A DNA stretch of 64,000 bases from Chryseobacterium cheonjiense (GCF_012927265.1 NZ_JABBGF010000001.1:1920502-1984501), one strand, 5' to 3'; positions 24,016-34,473 are shown, counted from the first letter of the stretch. Numbers and translations: made by a program. Notes: generated from the letters alone by a model not told the origin.

Positions 24016-27000
24016 TTAATCTAAATGTTTTGGCGTATAGCCGTCTTCACTCAGTTCTCTGTGATCATATTCTGCTTTCATTTCAGCATCATAATCTACT
24101 TTTTCGTTTTTACCCATTCTTCTAAGAATAGAATCAAACAGTGAATACACTACCGGTACGATAATCAAAGTCAGGAATAGCGATGATGTCAAACCACCAA
24201 TAACTACCCAGGCCAGACCTTTGTTCATTTCAGCTCCTGCTCCTGTTGCCAATGCGATTGGTAACATACCGATAATCATCGCAATTGTCGTCATCAGGAT
24301 TGGACGAAGACGGGCATGGTTGGCCTGTACTAAGGCGTCATGTGTATTGGCACCTGCTGCTTTTCTTGCGTTGGTAAAGTCGACGATCAAAATTGCGTTC
24401 TTGGCAACAAGACCGATCAACATGATCATCCCCAACATGGTGAAAATGTTCAGTGAATTGGCTGTTAAGGCAAGAATCACCATTACCCCGATCATCGCCA
24501 AAGGAATAGAGAACAATACTACAAACGGATACACAAAACTGTCATATAAGGAAACCATTACAAGGTACACCAATACGATGGCTGCCAATAAAGCAATTCC
24601 CAAGGTACCGAAACCTTCCTGCTGATTTTCCATATCCCCGCTCCAGATATAATCTACTCCGGCCGGTTTGTTTTTGCGATCCATAAATTGTTTTGCCCAT
24701 TCATTGGCGACATCTCCTACCGGTCTACCTACTGCTTTTGCTCTTACTTTTACGGAAGGAGATTTGTCTCTACGCTCAAGTAAGCTTGGTCCTGATCCCA
24801 TTTTAACTTCTGCAAACTGGCTCAGACGAATCTGCTGTCCCTGAGGATTGGTAAACATTAAGTTTTTAACATCATCAATAGACTGTCTGTTGGCATCGCC
24901 AAAACGGATATTGATATCATATTCGTACTCTCCTGCTCTGTATTTTCCGTCTGTATTTCCGTTAAATGCCGTCTGCATCGTCTGTCCTACGTTGGAAAGG
25001 TTTAAGCCTAAAGAAGCCATTTTATCTCTGTCGATGTTCACCTGAACTTCAGGATTTCCGGTATCGGTAGATAATTCTGCATCTACAGCTCCCGGCACTT
25101 TTTTCAGAAGCGCTAATATTCTTGTCGCTTCTTTTACCGCTGTTGCATTATCCGGAGCGGTAACCACCATTTCGATCGGTGCATTTTCGGCTCCCAGGAT
25201 CCCGATTGGGGCAGTTTTAAATTCAACTCCTGTGAACTTTTCTTCTAACGCTCTTTTTATTTTAGCCGCTTTGATGTTCGTACTTTCAGAACGTTCGGAT
25301 TTATCCGTTAGGTTTACCTGAACCTCCGACTGATAGGATGTAGCCTGGGCTCCACCAAAACCGGTCGACTGCTGTCCTACTGTTGTAATAAGATCTACTA
25401 CATCTTTGTCGTTTCTTAAAAACTTTTCAACGTCCAGTGTCAACTGGTTTGTTTTTTCAACGGTTGCATCTTTTGATAATTCCATCTGAACAAGGAACTG
25501 GCCTCTGTCGATCGGCGGGAAGAATTCACCCCCGATAAATCCGAATGCCACCAGCATGAAAGAAGCAATCAAAACTACGAATGTAATAACAACTGTTGAA
25601 ATTCTTCTTAATGTTGTTTTCAGACACCATTCCAGAATTCCTGTGATCCAGTGTGTAAATCTGTCGATTAATCCTTCAAACCAAAGGATGAATTTTTCGA
25701 ACCAGTTTTTTCCTGTTAAATGTTCCAGCTTACCAAATCTTGAGGATAACCAAGGGATAATGGTAAATGAAGCCAGTAATGATAATAAAGTTGCAATAAC
25801 TACCGTGACGCAGAACTGTGCCAGGATGTTGGCAACCAAACCAGAACTCATTGCAATCGGAAGGAATACCACTACGATTACCAATGTAATTGCCGCAACG
25901 GTAAATCCGATTTCGGAAGCTCCGTCGTATGCTGCACGGATCTTGCTTTTACCCATTTCCATGTGACGGTAAATGTTTTCCAACACTACGATCGCATCAT
26001 CTACAAGGATACCTACCACGAGCGAGAGTCCTAATAAACTCATTAAGTTCAGCGTATAGCCCATCAGATTCATTCCGATAAACGTTGCGATCAACGAAGC
26101 CGGAATAGAAACCATTACAATGAATGCGTTTCTGATACTGTGAAGGAATAACAACATTACAATGGCCACCAAAATAATCGCCAGGAATAAGTCGAAAATA
26201 ACGTGGTTGGCAGATTCCAGGGTAAATTCTGTACTGTCATTAACTACTTTTACTTTTATACCCTGAGCTTTGTAAGTTTCCTGAACGGTTTCGATAGTCT
26301 TCTGAACGCTTTCCGATACTGTAACCGCATTTGCATCAGATTGTTTTTTTACCTGCATCAAAATAGTTGGAAACTGATTGAATCTCGCTACTTTCTCAAC
26401 ATCTTTCTGGGAGTCGAAAACCGTTGCAATATCAGATAAACGAACCTGCGCTCCGTTTTTATTGGAAACTACAAGATTGTTCATTTCATCAGTTGATCTG
26501 TATTTTCCGGATAACCTGATCGTAGATTTTGTAGTTCTCGTTTTAATGCTACCGGTAGGGAAATCAAGGTTTGAAGAAAGAATAGCCTGCTGTACATCTC
26601 CTATGGAAAGTCCGTACCCCTGCAGTTTTTTTTCATCAAGATTAACCTGGATCTCTCTTTCCTGTCCACCCACAAGATCAACCTGAGCTACACCGTTTAC
26701 ACGGGAGAAAATAGGTTCTATTTTTTTATCTAAAAGATCATAAAGATCTTTGCTGTTTAACTTGTCTGATGAAACACTCATCGTAATGATCGGTAGATCA
26801 TCCAGTGAGAATTTATTCAGAGACGGAGCATCTACATCATCAGGAAGATCTGCAAGGATAGCGTTCACCTTTCTCTGAGCATCATTTAAAGCATAGTCCA
26901 CATCGGCTCCGTCATTCAGCTGTACCATGATTACGGATAAGCTTTCGTAGGAGGAAGATTCTACTTTTTTCACGTTTTCCAAAGAACCAACAGCATCTTC

Positions 27001-27201
27001 GATCTTTCGGGTAACGGACGTTTCTACCTCTGCAGGTGAAGCTCCCGGATATACCGTAGAAATCGTTACCATATTAGTCTCGAACTTCGGAATCAATTCG
27101 TATCCCATGAGTGTATAACTCAGGATACCTCCCAGCGTAAGAATCGTAAATAATACGATCACCAACGATGGTCTTTTAATCGATATTTCTGCTAACTTCA
27201 T
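24016..27201 (-). CDS. RND family efflux permease (AcrB-type, HAE1)
   Basis: Proton-driven inner-membrane drug exporter, 1061 residues, with the duplicated RND plan: a TM helix at the start (PSLVIVLFTILTLGGILSY), a large periplasmic domain, a TM bundle at about 335-550, then a second loop and bundle to about 1035. GILVDDAIVVLENIYRH carries the paired Asp of the proton relay in TM4, and GLVAKNAILIVDFTN the TM10 partner segment. The C terminus is acidic. Last gene of the tetR-tolC-mfp-rnd operon; the start is 7 bases after the adaptor stop. Substrate range is unknown. Confidence 0.96.
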   Translation of the reverse strand: MKLAEISIKRPSLVIVLFTILTLGGILSYTLMGYELIPKFETNMVTISTVYPGASPAEVETSVTRKIEDAVGSLENVKKVESSSYESLSVIMVQLNDGADVDYALNDAQRKVNAILADLPDDVDAPSLNKFSLDDLPIITMSVSSDKLNSKDLYDLLDKKIEPIFSRVNGVAQVDLVGGQEREIQVNLDEKKLQGYGLSIGDVQQAILSSNLDFPTGSIKTRTTKSTIRLSGKYRSTDEMNNLVVSNKNGAQVRLSDIATVFDSQKDVEKVARFNQFPTILMQVKKQSDANAVTVSESVQKTIETVQETYKAQGIKVKVVNDSTEFTLESANHVIFDLFLAIILVAIVMLLFLHSIRNAFIVMVSIPASLIATFIGMNLMGYTLNLMSLLGLSLVVGILVDDAIVVLENIYRHMEMGKSKIRAAYDGASEIGFTVAAITLVIVVVFLPIAMSSGLVANILAQFCVTVVIATLLSLLASFTIIPWLSSRFGKLEHLTGKNWFEKFILWFEGLIDRFTHWITGILEWCLKTTLRRISTVVITFVVLIASFMLVAFGFIGGEFFPPIDRGQFLVQMELSKDATVEKTNQLTLDVEKFLRNDKDVVDLITTVGQQSTGFGGAQATSYQSEVQVNLTDKSERSESTNIKAAKIKRALEEKFTGVEFKTAPIGILGAENAPIEMVVTAPDNATAVKEATRILALLKKVPGAVDAELSTDTGNPEVQVNIDRDKMASLGLNLSNVGQTMQTAFNGNTDGKYRAGEYEYDINIRFGDANRQSIDDVKNLMFTNPQGQQIRLSQFAEVKMGSGPSLLERRDKSPSVKVRAKAVGRPVGDVANEWAKQFMDRKNKPAGVDYIWSGDMENQQEGFGTLGIALLAAIVLVYLVMVSLYDSFVYPFVVLFSIPLAMIGVMVILALTANSLNIFTMLGMIMLIGLVAKNAILIVDFTNARKAAGANTHDALVQANHARLRPILMTTIAMIIGMLPIALATGAGAEMNKGLAWVVIGGLTSSLFLTLIIVPVVYSLFDSILRRMGKNEKVDYDAEMKAEYDHRELSEDGYTPKHLD

Positions 27202-27208
27202 AGATCTT

Positions 27209-28270
27209 CTACTTTATGATATTTACTTTAGATCCGTTATCCAGGTTGATCTGTCCGCTGGTTACCACCTGCTCACCGCCATTCAATCCGCTAAGAACCT
27301 GAACTTTATCCCCGTATACTTTTCCGACTGTTACTTTGATCAATTTTACGGCACCATTCTGAACAACAAATAACTGTCCTGAACTAACACCGTTTACAAA
27401 GGCTTCTGCAGGAACCGTCAGCATATTTTGGGTTTCAGCACCATGGTTTGTTTTAAATGTAGCTGTTGCGTACATCCCTGCTTTCAGATTTCCTTTGTTC
27501 TGAACTTCAATTTCAACTGGGAAATTTAAAGAAGCATCACTTTTTGGAGCGATAAATGTAATTCTGCCCGCAAAAGATTCTCCCGGCAATACATTAACAC
27601 TGATTGGCACTTCCTGGCCTAACTGGATCTTACCGATCTGGCTCTCATCCACTAAAACCGAAAGTTTCAATGAATTGATGTTTACAATTTCAAACAAGGC
27701 TGTACCCGGCGCTACTACCATTCCCGGCTCTACCATCTTTTTGTTGATGGTACCGCTGATTCCTGCACGTACGCTGGTATCGTTTATTTTTACTCCTTGC
27801 GCTCTTACTGCTGCCTGAGCATTTTTAAGCTGTAATCTTGAGTTATCAAGCTGCTGTTTGGTAACCCCTCCGGTTTTGAAAGCATTTTCGTAACGCTGAT
27901 TATCAATTATAGCATTCTGCAAGTTGTTCTGAGCCTGGGTAACATCTACTTCGATAGCATCCCTTTTAATAGTCGCCAAAACCTGTCCGGCACTTACTCT
28001 GGATCCTTCTTTTACCAAAACATTTACAATTCTTCCGGAGATTTCAGAAGACTGGTTAGATTCCTGTTTTGGGATAAATGTTCCGTTGGCGGTATAATCT
28101 GTATCGATATTTTCTCTGGAAACGGTTACCACATTCACGTTGATCTTGTCAACCTGCTTGGCAACCTCTTTTACTTCCTGTGTCTGTTTTTCTTTATTTC
28201 CTGCAATCTTGTACGCCGCTAAACCGACCAGTACAGCTGCCACGATAATATATATTAGAGTTTTTTTCAT
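27209..28270 (-). CDS. Efflux RND periplasmic adaptor (AcrA/MexE-type)
   Basis: Membrane fusion protein linking permease to the outer-membrane channel. 353 residues: an N-terminal membrane anchor (TLIYIIVAAVLVGLAAYKIAG), a split lipoyl domain (GRIVNVLVKEGSRVSAGQVLATI and INDTSVRAGISGTINKKMVEPGMVV), a helical hairpin between them, a beta-barrel and a membrane-proximal end. No lipobox Cys was seen, so it is anchored by the helix. It lies 7 bases before the permease and 9 bases after the TolC stop. Confidence 0.94.
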   Translation of the reverse strand: MKKTLIYIIVAAVLVGLAAYKIAGNKEKQTQEVKEVAKQVDKINVNVVTVSRENIDTDYTANGTFIPKQESNQSSEISGRIVNVLVKEGSRVSAGQVLATIKRDAIEVDVTQAQNNLQNAIIDNQRYENAFKTGGVTKQQLDNSRLQLKNAQAAVRAQGVKINDTSVRAGISGTINKKMVEPGMVVAPGTALFEIVNINSLKLSVLVDESQIGKIQLGQEVPISVNVLPGESFAGRITFIAPKSDASLNFPVEIEVQNKGNLKAGMYATATFKTNHGAETQNMLTVPAEAFVNGVSSGQLFVVQNGAVKLIKVTVGKVYGDKVQVLSGLNGGEQVVTSGQINLDNGSKVNIIK

Positions 28271-28279
28271 TGTAGTTTA

Positions 28280-29647
28280 TTATGGGTTTTGTAATGTGTT
28301 TAATTGTCCTTTTGCTTTGATCAATTTAATTTCAGCCTGTTTGTAATCTAATAAAGCATTTGCATAATTCTGTTTAGCCTGTGTAAGTGCATTTTCAGCA
28401 TCCAGAACTTCGGTAAGTGTTGCAAGACCGTACTGATAGTTGGATTGTGTATTTTTCTGAACCCTTTCTGCAAGACCTACATTATCTTTGGTACTTTCAA
28501 TATTAATGATGGCATTTTCCATATTGCTGATCGCATTTTTATAATCGAGGTCAAGACTTTCTTTGGTATTGTTGATATCCTGATCCAGATCCTGAATGTC
28601 AATTTCAGCCTGCTGAATTTGTGCTCTTGTAGATCCTCCGGAGAAAATCGGAATTTTAATAGCCAGACCTATCGATGCATAATCACTCCAGTTGGTTCCC
28701 TGAGCGCTTCCCGTAAAATACGGAAATTTGTTGCCCAGCCCCTGCCATCCGTAGTTTGCCTGTAGCCCAACGGTAGGGTAAAGTAAAGCTTCCGTAGCTT
28801 TTTTGTTGTATTGCAACAGCTCTTTCTGCTTGTTCAAAACTTTAAGCTCTGAACGTTCTTCTAAGTTAGCTGCAGTATTTAAAAGGGCTGTATTGGGTTC
28901 AATTGTTTTTTGTTCCAGTTCAATAGGTGTACTGATGGGAATTCCCATATAGAATTTCAGTGCATTTTTTGAAACTTCCACGGCATTGATAAGCTGCTGC
29001 TTATTTGAACCTATATTGGTAAGCTGAACGTTGGTACGGTCAAGATCAATAGATTTTGCCAGCCCGTTATCTACAAGACTTTTGATTACATTTCTCACTC
29101 TTTCCGTATTGGCATAACTTGCTTCTACAGTTTTAAGGTTTTCTTCCTGAACAAATACCTGATAATAGGCTGTTGCTACGTTTTCGATAATCTGTTCATT
29201 GGTGAGCTCCGAATTGAGCAGATAAAATTCTCTGGTAGACTTGGCAGCTTTTAATCCGGTAAATACTCTTTGGTCAAAAATATTCTGATACAATGACACT
29301 GAATTTACGGACTGCCATTTTGTTCCGAAAGTTACCGGAACCAGCTGGCCCGGCATCCCGATGATTTCGCCGGGAAGCACAGAGGTCTGAAGGATCGGGT
29401 TAAAAGTATTGCTGATATTGGCACTGATCTGCGGAAGGGCTCCGGCTCTGGCCTCATCAATCTTATACTCAGCTTTTTTTACCTGCAGGGCAGCTTTTTT
29501 GGCTTCCGCTTTATTCTGAAGGGCCTGTTTGATGGCCTCCTGAAGGGAAACCTGCTGCTGTGCAGACAGTGATGAAAAGCCGAAAATCATAAATGCAGCC
29601 GCTATTCCTATTTTTAGCTTTTGTGCAGTTATTCGTTTTCTTTTCAT
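28280..29647 (-). CDS. TolC family outer-membrane efflux protein
   Basis: 455 residues with an N-terminal signal peptide (IGIAAAFMIFGFSSLSAQQ) and the two-fold coiled-coil repeat of TolC channels. Typical segments are VSLQEAIKQALQNK at the start of the mature part and YQYGLATLTEVLDAENALTQAKQNYANAL at the end. It forms the outer-membrane exit duct of the pump. It lies upstream of the adaptor (9 bases) and 95 bases after the TetR gene. Confidence 0.94.
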   Translation of the reverse strand: MKRKRITAQKLKIGIAAAFMIFGFSSLSAQQQVSLQEAIKQALQNKAEAKKAALQVKKAEYKIDEARAGALPQISANISNTFNPILQTSVLPGEIIGMPGQLVPVTFGTKWQSVNSVSLYQNIFDQRVFTGLKAAKSTREFYLLNSELTNEQIIENVATAYYQVFVQEENLKTVEASYANTERVRNVIKSLVDNGLAKSIDLDRTNVQLTNIGSNKQQLINAVEVSKNALKFYMGIPISTPIELEQKTIEPNTALLNTAANLEERSELKVLNKQKELLQYNKKATEALLYPTVGLQANYGWQGLGNKFPYFTGSAQGTNWSDYASIGLAIKIPIFSGGSTRAQIQQAEIDIQDLDQDINNTKESLDLDYKNAISNMENAIINIESTKDNVGLAERVQKNTQSNYQYGLATLTEVLDAENALTQAKQNYANALLDYKQAEIKLIKAKGQLNTLQNP

Positions 29648-29742
29648 AATTTTATACTTCGTTTATTTTTTTTAATGTAATTGCTGTTGCTATAGTTTTA
29701 TTCCTAAAAGACGAATCATTTTTTAAAATACTTTAACATTAT

Positions 29743-30336
29743 TTAATTTTTAAATAACATATTTAAGATGATGTCTTTTCTTTCTGAAATTATTTTATCG
29801 AATTCCACTTCGTCAATCATCAGATTTTCCATAAGCAATGGTCTTACGGCACTCGGGAAAACCAGCAGAGAAATCATATTGAGAACAAACTGAATCGGTG
29901 CCATCTTTTCTATATTTCCCAGCTCCATTTCTGCTTCTACTTCTTTGTAGAGTTTTTTCAGCTCATCTTCTTCGATGTCTTTTTTCTGGCAGTTTCCCTT
30001 GTTGATCTGGGAAACAATATAGGTTTCCAGATACGGATACTGAAGGCTGGTAGACAGACTTCCCTCAATAAACTGTCCTATCTTTTCCTTAAACGGCAGA
30101 TCAGAATTCATAATGATTTCAGACTTTTCGTGTTCTACTTTCTGAGCTTCATCAAAAATGATCTGGATCAAATTATCTCTTGATCGGAAATAATAGTTGA
30201 TCAGCGTTCTGTTGACCCCGGCCTCATCAGCAATCTCCTGCGTGGTTGCATCAAACTTCCCCTTCACAAAGAATAGATTCTTCGCGGTTTCCTTGATTAA
30301 TTCCTGTGTTTGGTCTTTTTTTGTTTGATTTGACAT
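29743..30336 (-). CDS. TetR/AcrR family transcriptional regulator of the efflux operon
   Basis: 197 residues. The N-terminal HTH is clear (IKETAKNLFFVKGKFDATTQEIADEAGVNRTLINYYFRSRDNLI) and is followed by a helical ligand-binding domain. It is the first gene of the efflux operon. Two copies of TTGTTAAACAA flank its own -7/-33 elements, which fits autorepression and control of the pump. The inducing ligand is unknown. Confidence 0.93.
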   Translation of the reverse strand: MSNQTKKDQTQELIKETAKNLFFVKGKFDATTQEIADEAGVNRTLINYYFRSRDNLIQIIFDEAQKVEHEKSEIIMNSDLPFKEKIGQFIEGSLSTSLQYPYLETYIVSQINKGNCQKKDIEEDELKKLYKEVEAEMELGNIEKMAPIQFVLNMISLLVFPSAVRPLLMENLMIDEVEFDKIISERKDIILNMLFKN

Positions 30337-30337
30337 T

Positions 30338-30350
30338 TTTGTTAAACAAA
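30338..30350. promoter_or_regulatory. TetR operator copy 1 (TTTGTT-A-AACAAA)
   Basis: Perfect 6-bp palindrome around a central A, immediately upstream of the tetR start codon and overlapping the expected transcription start. Confidence 0.7.
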
Positions 30351-30356
30351 TTTGTG

Positions 30357-30364
30357 CAAATATA
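30357..30364 (-). promoter_or_regulatory. -7 box of the tetR/efflux operon (TATATTTG)
   Basis: Full TAnnTTTG match on the - strand, with TTG (30384-30386 on the complement) 19 bases upstream as the -33 element. It lies between the two operator copies. Confidence 0.65.
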
Positions 30365-30388
30365 AATCAATCAAATGTTTTGACAAAA

Positions 30389-30399
30389 TTGTTAAACAA
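30389..30399. promoter_or_regulatory. TetR operator copy 2 (TTGTT-A-AACAA)
   Basis: Same palindrome as copy 1, 50 bases away centre to centre, just upstream of the -33 element. Confidence 0.65.
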
Positions 30400-30492
30400 A
30401 ATAATTAAGAGAAAAAATTATGATATGCATCATGTTTTAACATAAAGCTTTTGTATTACTCATATTTAATCTTTAAAAAGTGGCTGTTTTGT

Positions 30493-30500
30493 TATATTTG
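30493..30500 (+). promoter_or_regulatory. -7 box of the T9SS-cargo gene (TATATTTG)
   Basis: Full TAnnTTTG match 18 bases before the ATG at 30519; no clear TTG element upstream. Confidence 0.55.
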
Positions 30501-30518
30501 CCGGAAAATTAATAACCG

Positions 30519-33500
30519 ATGCGAAGAATTTTATTTCTGTTGAGTTTGTTGTGTTGGGGATCTATGATTTCTCAGAGCAAATTCCCTCAAAATAACGATT
30601 ACTATTTTTACGAGAATAAAGGTCAGATTATTGACCAGGATGGAAATGCAAATCCAGACGTAAAGTATTTATTTCTTTCTAATGGTCTGAATGTTCAGCT
30701 GAAGAAAAATGGGTTTTCATATGATGTTTATGAAGTAAAGAAAACTGTAAACCCTAATTCTTCAAAGTTCAAAAAAGATAAATCGCTAGAAGGCAAAACT
30801 TATTATGAAGATGAGTTTTTGTATGAAAATTTATACCACAGAATTGATATTGAACTATTAAATTCAAATAAAAATGCATCAATTATTGCAGAAGGAAAAT
30901 CTCCAGATTACAATAATTATTTCAACATTCCCAATCAACCAAAAGGCGTAACAAATGTTCATCGCTTTCAAAAAGTTTTATATAAAAATGTATATCCGAA
31001 TATTGATTTAGTTTTTTTTAAACCAAATGATACATTAAAACCTGTTGAGTATAATTTCATCATAAATCCGGGAGGGAAAATTTCCGATATTAAAATGAAA
31101 TTTAATGGTGCACCGACAAGTATTAAAGATCATAAACTTTCGATGAAAGTCCGTTTTGGGGAAATGTATGAAAACATTCCTAACAGCTGGATTTTAGGGA
31201 ATAAAAAAGAAAATATTGACGTTTCCTTTAAGGATTTTGGAGATCAGACTTTCGGTTTTAACAGTCCTTTTGATATTTCAGATAAAACTATCGTCATTGA
31301 TCCAGTTCCTACGAGAATCTGGGGAAGCTATGCAGGTGGCTTTGGTGAAGATTACGGAAGAATTAAAACAGATTCTCAAAATACAGGATATCTTTACGGA
31401 ACAACAGCAAGCCCAACTAATATTTCAACTTCAGGAGCTTATCAACAAAATATTCTTGCAGCGTTTGATGCTTTTTTAATGAAAATTACAAAAACTGGAC
31501 AAAGATTATGGAGTACTTATTATGGAACTATAAAAGATGATTCGTTTAACGATGTTGCATTCGATGAAAATTATAATATTTATGCGGCAGGTACAGTTTA
31601 CAGGCTAGCAAGCAATCAAGATGTTGTAATAACTAAATTTAACGCTAATGGCGCGCTGATTTATCAAAAAAATTTTATTGGAAACTCTGTTGATGAAATG
31701 TATACTATTTCATACAATAATAATCAGGTTTTTCTTGGGGGGCAGACAATGAGTCCTGATTTTCCAACTTTAAACGCTCCACAGCCAACAAAACTTAGCC
31801 CAAATGGATATACTGACGGTTACATTATTACCCTGGATGCGTCAACCGGTAATACACTCCGATCTACATTCTTCGGTGCAACCGACCACTCTACTTCTAT
31901 TTATAATATATTTTCTTCTACAGGAAGCGACCTTGAAGTTATTGGGGCAACCCGTTCTCCTAATATTCCTATGATCAACGCTTTTCAAAATACATTCGGG
32001 GGTGTAACTGACGGATTATATCTAAAGTTTTCGAAAAGCACAGGTACCTTGCTACGATCCAGCTATTTTGGAAATTCAATTCAGGAATACGTTTGGGAAG
32101 CAAGAATTGTAAATAATACTCTAATATTAGCAGGTGAGTTTCCTAATTTTAGCGGTCCGGTTTACGGTCCGGCCGGAATATGGAGAGTAGATCTGAATAC
32201 AAATACTATTGTAAAAATTAATCTGCCTATTTTATATTCAATCCAATTAACAGCCCACATTGATACTACGGGAAATGTATTTTTCTCGGGATTATCTGAT
32301 CATATTCATCAGGCAGGAATTGCTACACCTAATGCGTATATGGAGGACACAGGCCCTTCCCTAAAAACTTTTATGATAAAATATGATTCCAATAATGTAA
32401 AGCAATGGGGAACTTTTTATGGAGGAAACGGAGGAACGCAGCTAGGAACTGTTACAAAAGATAGCGAGGGTTATATTTATTTTACAGGAATGTCAAGTAA
32501 TAACACTACAGGAATTGCTACCCCCGGAACATTTCAGCAACAGGGAGGACATCCTTCAAATGATATATTTATTGCAAAGTTTCAGGATTGCACATCCTCT
32601 GGTACAGTAACCTCCAATTCCCCGGTATGCATTAATTCCACCCTTCAATTGAACGCATCGGGAGGAACAACCTATAACTGGACCGGACCAAACGGATTTA
32701 CATCAACACTACAAAATCCTACAATACCAAGTGCAACAGCGATTAATTCAGGAACGTATACGTGTCAGGTTACAGGTTCGGGAGCCTGCGATGGAAGTTT
32801 CATTGTAAATGTAGTTGTAGGTGATACTACTGCACCAGTTCCTGATACAGCAACACTTCCAACCATTACAGGAGACTGCCATACGGTAATTTCGGCAATT
32901 CCTACGGCAACAGACAATTGCGCCGGAATCATTACAGCCACTACAACAGATCCACTTTCCTACTCCCTTCCCGGAACATATGTAATTCACTGGAATTATG
33001 ATGATGGAAACGGAAATATTTCATCACAAAATCAAAATGTAATCGTAACTGCGCCAGCTTTGCCAACTACTGCAAATCCCCAGCAAACTTTCTGTGGAAC
33101 CAATCATCCTACCCTTTCAAATATTCAGATCACAGGACAGAATATCAAATGGTATGATGCGGCAGGAAATATCTTAACCACAACCACAGCACTTGTAAAC
33201 GGGCAAACATATTACGCTTCACAAACTGTTAATGGCTGCGAAAGTAATAAGACAGCTGTTCAGGTAACCATTAACGAAACTCCGAAACCAACAGGAAACC
33301 CGGCTCAGGATTTCTGTGCTTCTTCAAATCCAAAATTATCTAATTTAATTGTTTCCGGTACTTCGTTAATATTTTACGATGCCGCAGGTAATGTTTTACC
33401 CCTTACTACTCCATTGATCCATGGGGTAACGTATTTTGTAACACAGACTTTAAACAATTGCGAATCGGAGAAATTTGGAATTTCAGTCACACTGTCAACC

Positions 33501-34442
33501 AACAATGTCCCGGCAAATGACTTTTCCGCAACGACATGTAATAGTTCAACGGCTAATTCAATGGTTGTAAATCTTACTTCATATCAGTCCAATATTGTAG
33601 CTAATCCTGCAATATATACTTTTACCTATACCGATGACCTTGGGAACCCTATTATCAATCCATACAATTATAACCTGAATGTCGGTTCAACAGTTATTCA
33701 TGTAAAAGTTACTACAGCAGACGGATGTTTTACCGTAGTAAGACTAAGCCTTACCTTAAACCCAAAACCTGTACTGGAGCTTCCTGAAAAAATTGAGTTC
33801 TGTAAAGGCAAAACCGTAACACTAGATGCAGGAAATGGATTTGCCACTTATTTATGGAATACCGGAGACACTACCCAAACCATTATGGTTTCTACTGCCG
33901 GGAATTATTCGGTTACGGTAAGCAATAACTTCGGGTGCCAGAGTACCGACCAGATTCAGGTGAATTATATTATATTGCCGGAAATTACGGCTGTAACGGT
34001 TAATAATGGATCCGCAACAGTTACGCTTTCTGCTGCCGGTAATTTCGAATATTCTCTGGATAATTTTACATGGCAGACTTCAAATATTTTTACCAACTTA
34101 AATATCGGCGAGTATACTGTTTATGTAAGAACCAAAGAAGGCTGTTTTATCGGACAGAAACCTTTTTCGATTTTCAATATCCCGAATGCTTTTACTCCGA
34201 ATGGAGATGGATACAATGATAAATGGAAAATCGCCGGACTTGAAAATTATCCGGGTACTGAAGTAAATGTGTATGACAGAAGAGGAATACCGGTTTTCAA
34301 AGAAGTGATCTCCAAAAAGCCGATGGAATGGGACGGCAAGCTTAACGGGAGCCCGATTCCTACAGGAAATTACTGGTACACGATTAAAGTTTCCGACGGC
34401 AGGATTTATACCGGCTGGCTGATGGTTAAAAACAGGGAATAA
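30519..34442 (+). CDS. Large T9SS-secreted protein (DUF7948/SBBP repeats, Ig-like domains, type B sorting domain)
   Basis: 1307 residues. Signal peptide MRRILFLLSLLCWGSMISQ; an N-terminal domain seen in SBBP-repeat surface proteins (FYENKGQIIDQDGN; PNIDLVFFKPND); beta-propeller-like SBBP repeats at about 265-690 (DAFLMKITKTGQRLWSTYYGT); PKD/HYR-type Ig-like modules from about 690. These include two clear tandem copies at about 855-1010 sharing KWYDAAGNIL / IFYDAAGNVL. The end is a gliding-motility-associated C-terminal domain (IPNAFTPNGDGYNDKW; GIPVFKE; GNYWYTIKV), the type B signal for export by the type IX system. Expected on the cell surface or released; adhesin-like by layout. A single-gene unit with promoter and terminator. 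Confidence 0.92.
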   Translation: MRRILFLLSLLCWGSMISQSKFPQNNDYYFYENKGQIIDQDGNANPDVKYLFLSNGLNVQLKKNGFSYDVYEVKKTVNPNSSKFKKDKSLEGKTYYEDEFLYENLYHRIDIELLNSNKNASIIAEGKSPDYNNYFNIPNQPKGVTNVHRFQKVLYKNVYPNIDLVFFKPNDTLKPVEYNFIINPGGKISDIKMKFNGAPTSIKDHKLSMKVRFGEMYENIPNSWILGNKKENIDVSFKDFGDQTFGFNSPFDISDKTIVIDPVPTRIWGSYAGGFGEDYGRIKTDSQNTGYLYGTTASPTNISTSGAYQQNILAAFDAFLMKITKTGQRLWSTYYGTIKDDSFNDVAFDENYNIYAAGTVYRLASNQDVVITKFNANGALIYQKNFIGNSVDEMYTISYNNNQVFLGGQTMSPDFPTLNAPQPTKLSPNGYTDGYIITLDASTGNTLRSTFFGATDHSTSIYNIFSSTGSDLEVIGATRSPNIPMINAFQNTFGGVTDGLYLKFSKSTGTLLRSSYFGNSIQEYVWEARIVNNTLILAGEFPNFSGPVYGPAGIWRVDLNTNTIVKINLPILYSIQLTAHIDTTGNVFFSGLSDHIHQAGIATPNAYMEDTGPSLKTFMIKYDSNNVKQWGTFYGGNGGTQLGTVTKDSEGYIYFTGMSSNNTTGIATPGTFQQQGGHPSNDIFIAKFQDCTSSGTVTSNSPVCINSTLQLNASGGTTYNWTGPNGFTSTLQNPTIPSATAINSGTYTCQVTGSGACDGSFIVNVVVGDTTAPVPDTATLPTITGDCHTVISAIPTATDNCAGIITATTTDPLSYSLPGTYVIHWNYDDGNGNISSQNQNVIVTAPALPTTANPQQTFCGTNHPTLSNIQITGQNIKWYDAAGNILTTTTALVNGQTYYASQTVNGCESNKTAVQVTINETPKPTGNPAQDFCASSNPKLSNLIVSGTSLIFYDAAGNVLPLTTPLIHGVTYFVTQTLNNCESEKFGISVTLSTNNVPANDFSATTCNSSTANSMVVNLTSYQSNIVANPAIYTFTYTDDLGNPIINPYNYNLNVGSTVIHVKVTTADGCFTVVRLSLTLNPKPVLELPEKIEFCKGKTVTLDAGNGFATYLWNTGDTTQTIMVSTAGNYSVTVSNNFGCQSTDQIQVNYIILPEITAVTVNNGSATVTLSAAGNFEYSLDNFTWQTSNIFTNLNIGEYTVYVRTKEGCFIGQKPFSIFNIPNAFTPNGDGYNDKWKIAGLENYPGTEVNVYDRRGIPVFKEVISKKPMEWDGKLNGSPIPTGNYWYTIKVSDGRIYTGWLMVKNRE

Positions 34443-34470
34443 AAAAAGAGCAGAAATTCTGCTCTTTTTT
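34441..34470. terminator. Bidirectional terminator
   Basis: AAAAAAAGAGCAG pairs with CTGCTCTTTTTT, between the convergent T9SS-cargo and cvfB genes. Confidence 0.9.
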
Positions 34471-34473
34471 GTT

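Noticed and set aside
24016..28270. CusA/CusB-type metal efflux assignment for the RND pair
   Set aside because: No Met-rich or metal-binding motifs and no metal regulator; the TetR context and HAE1 signatures fit drug-type efflux.
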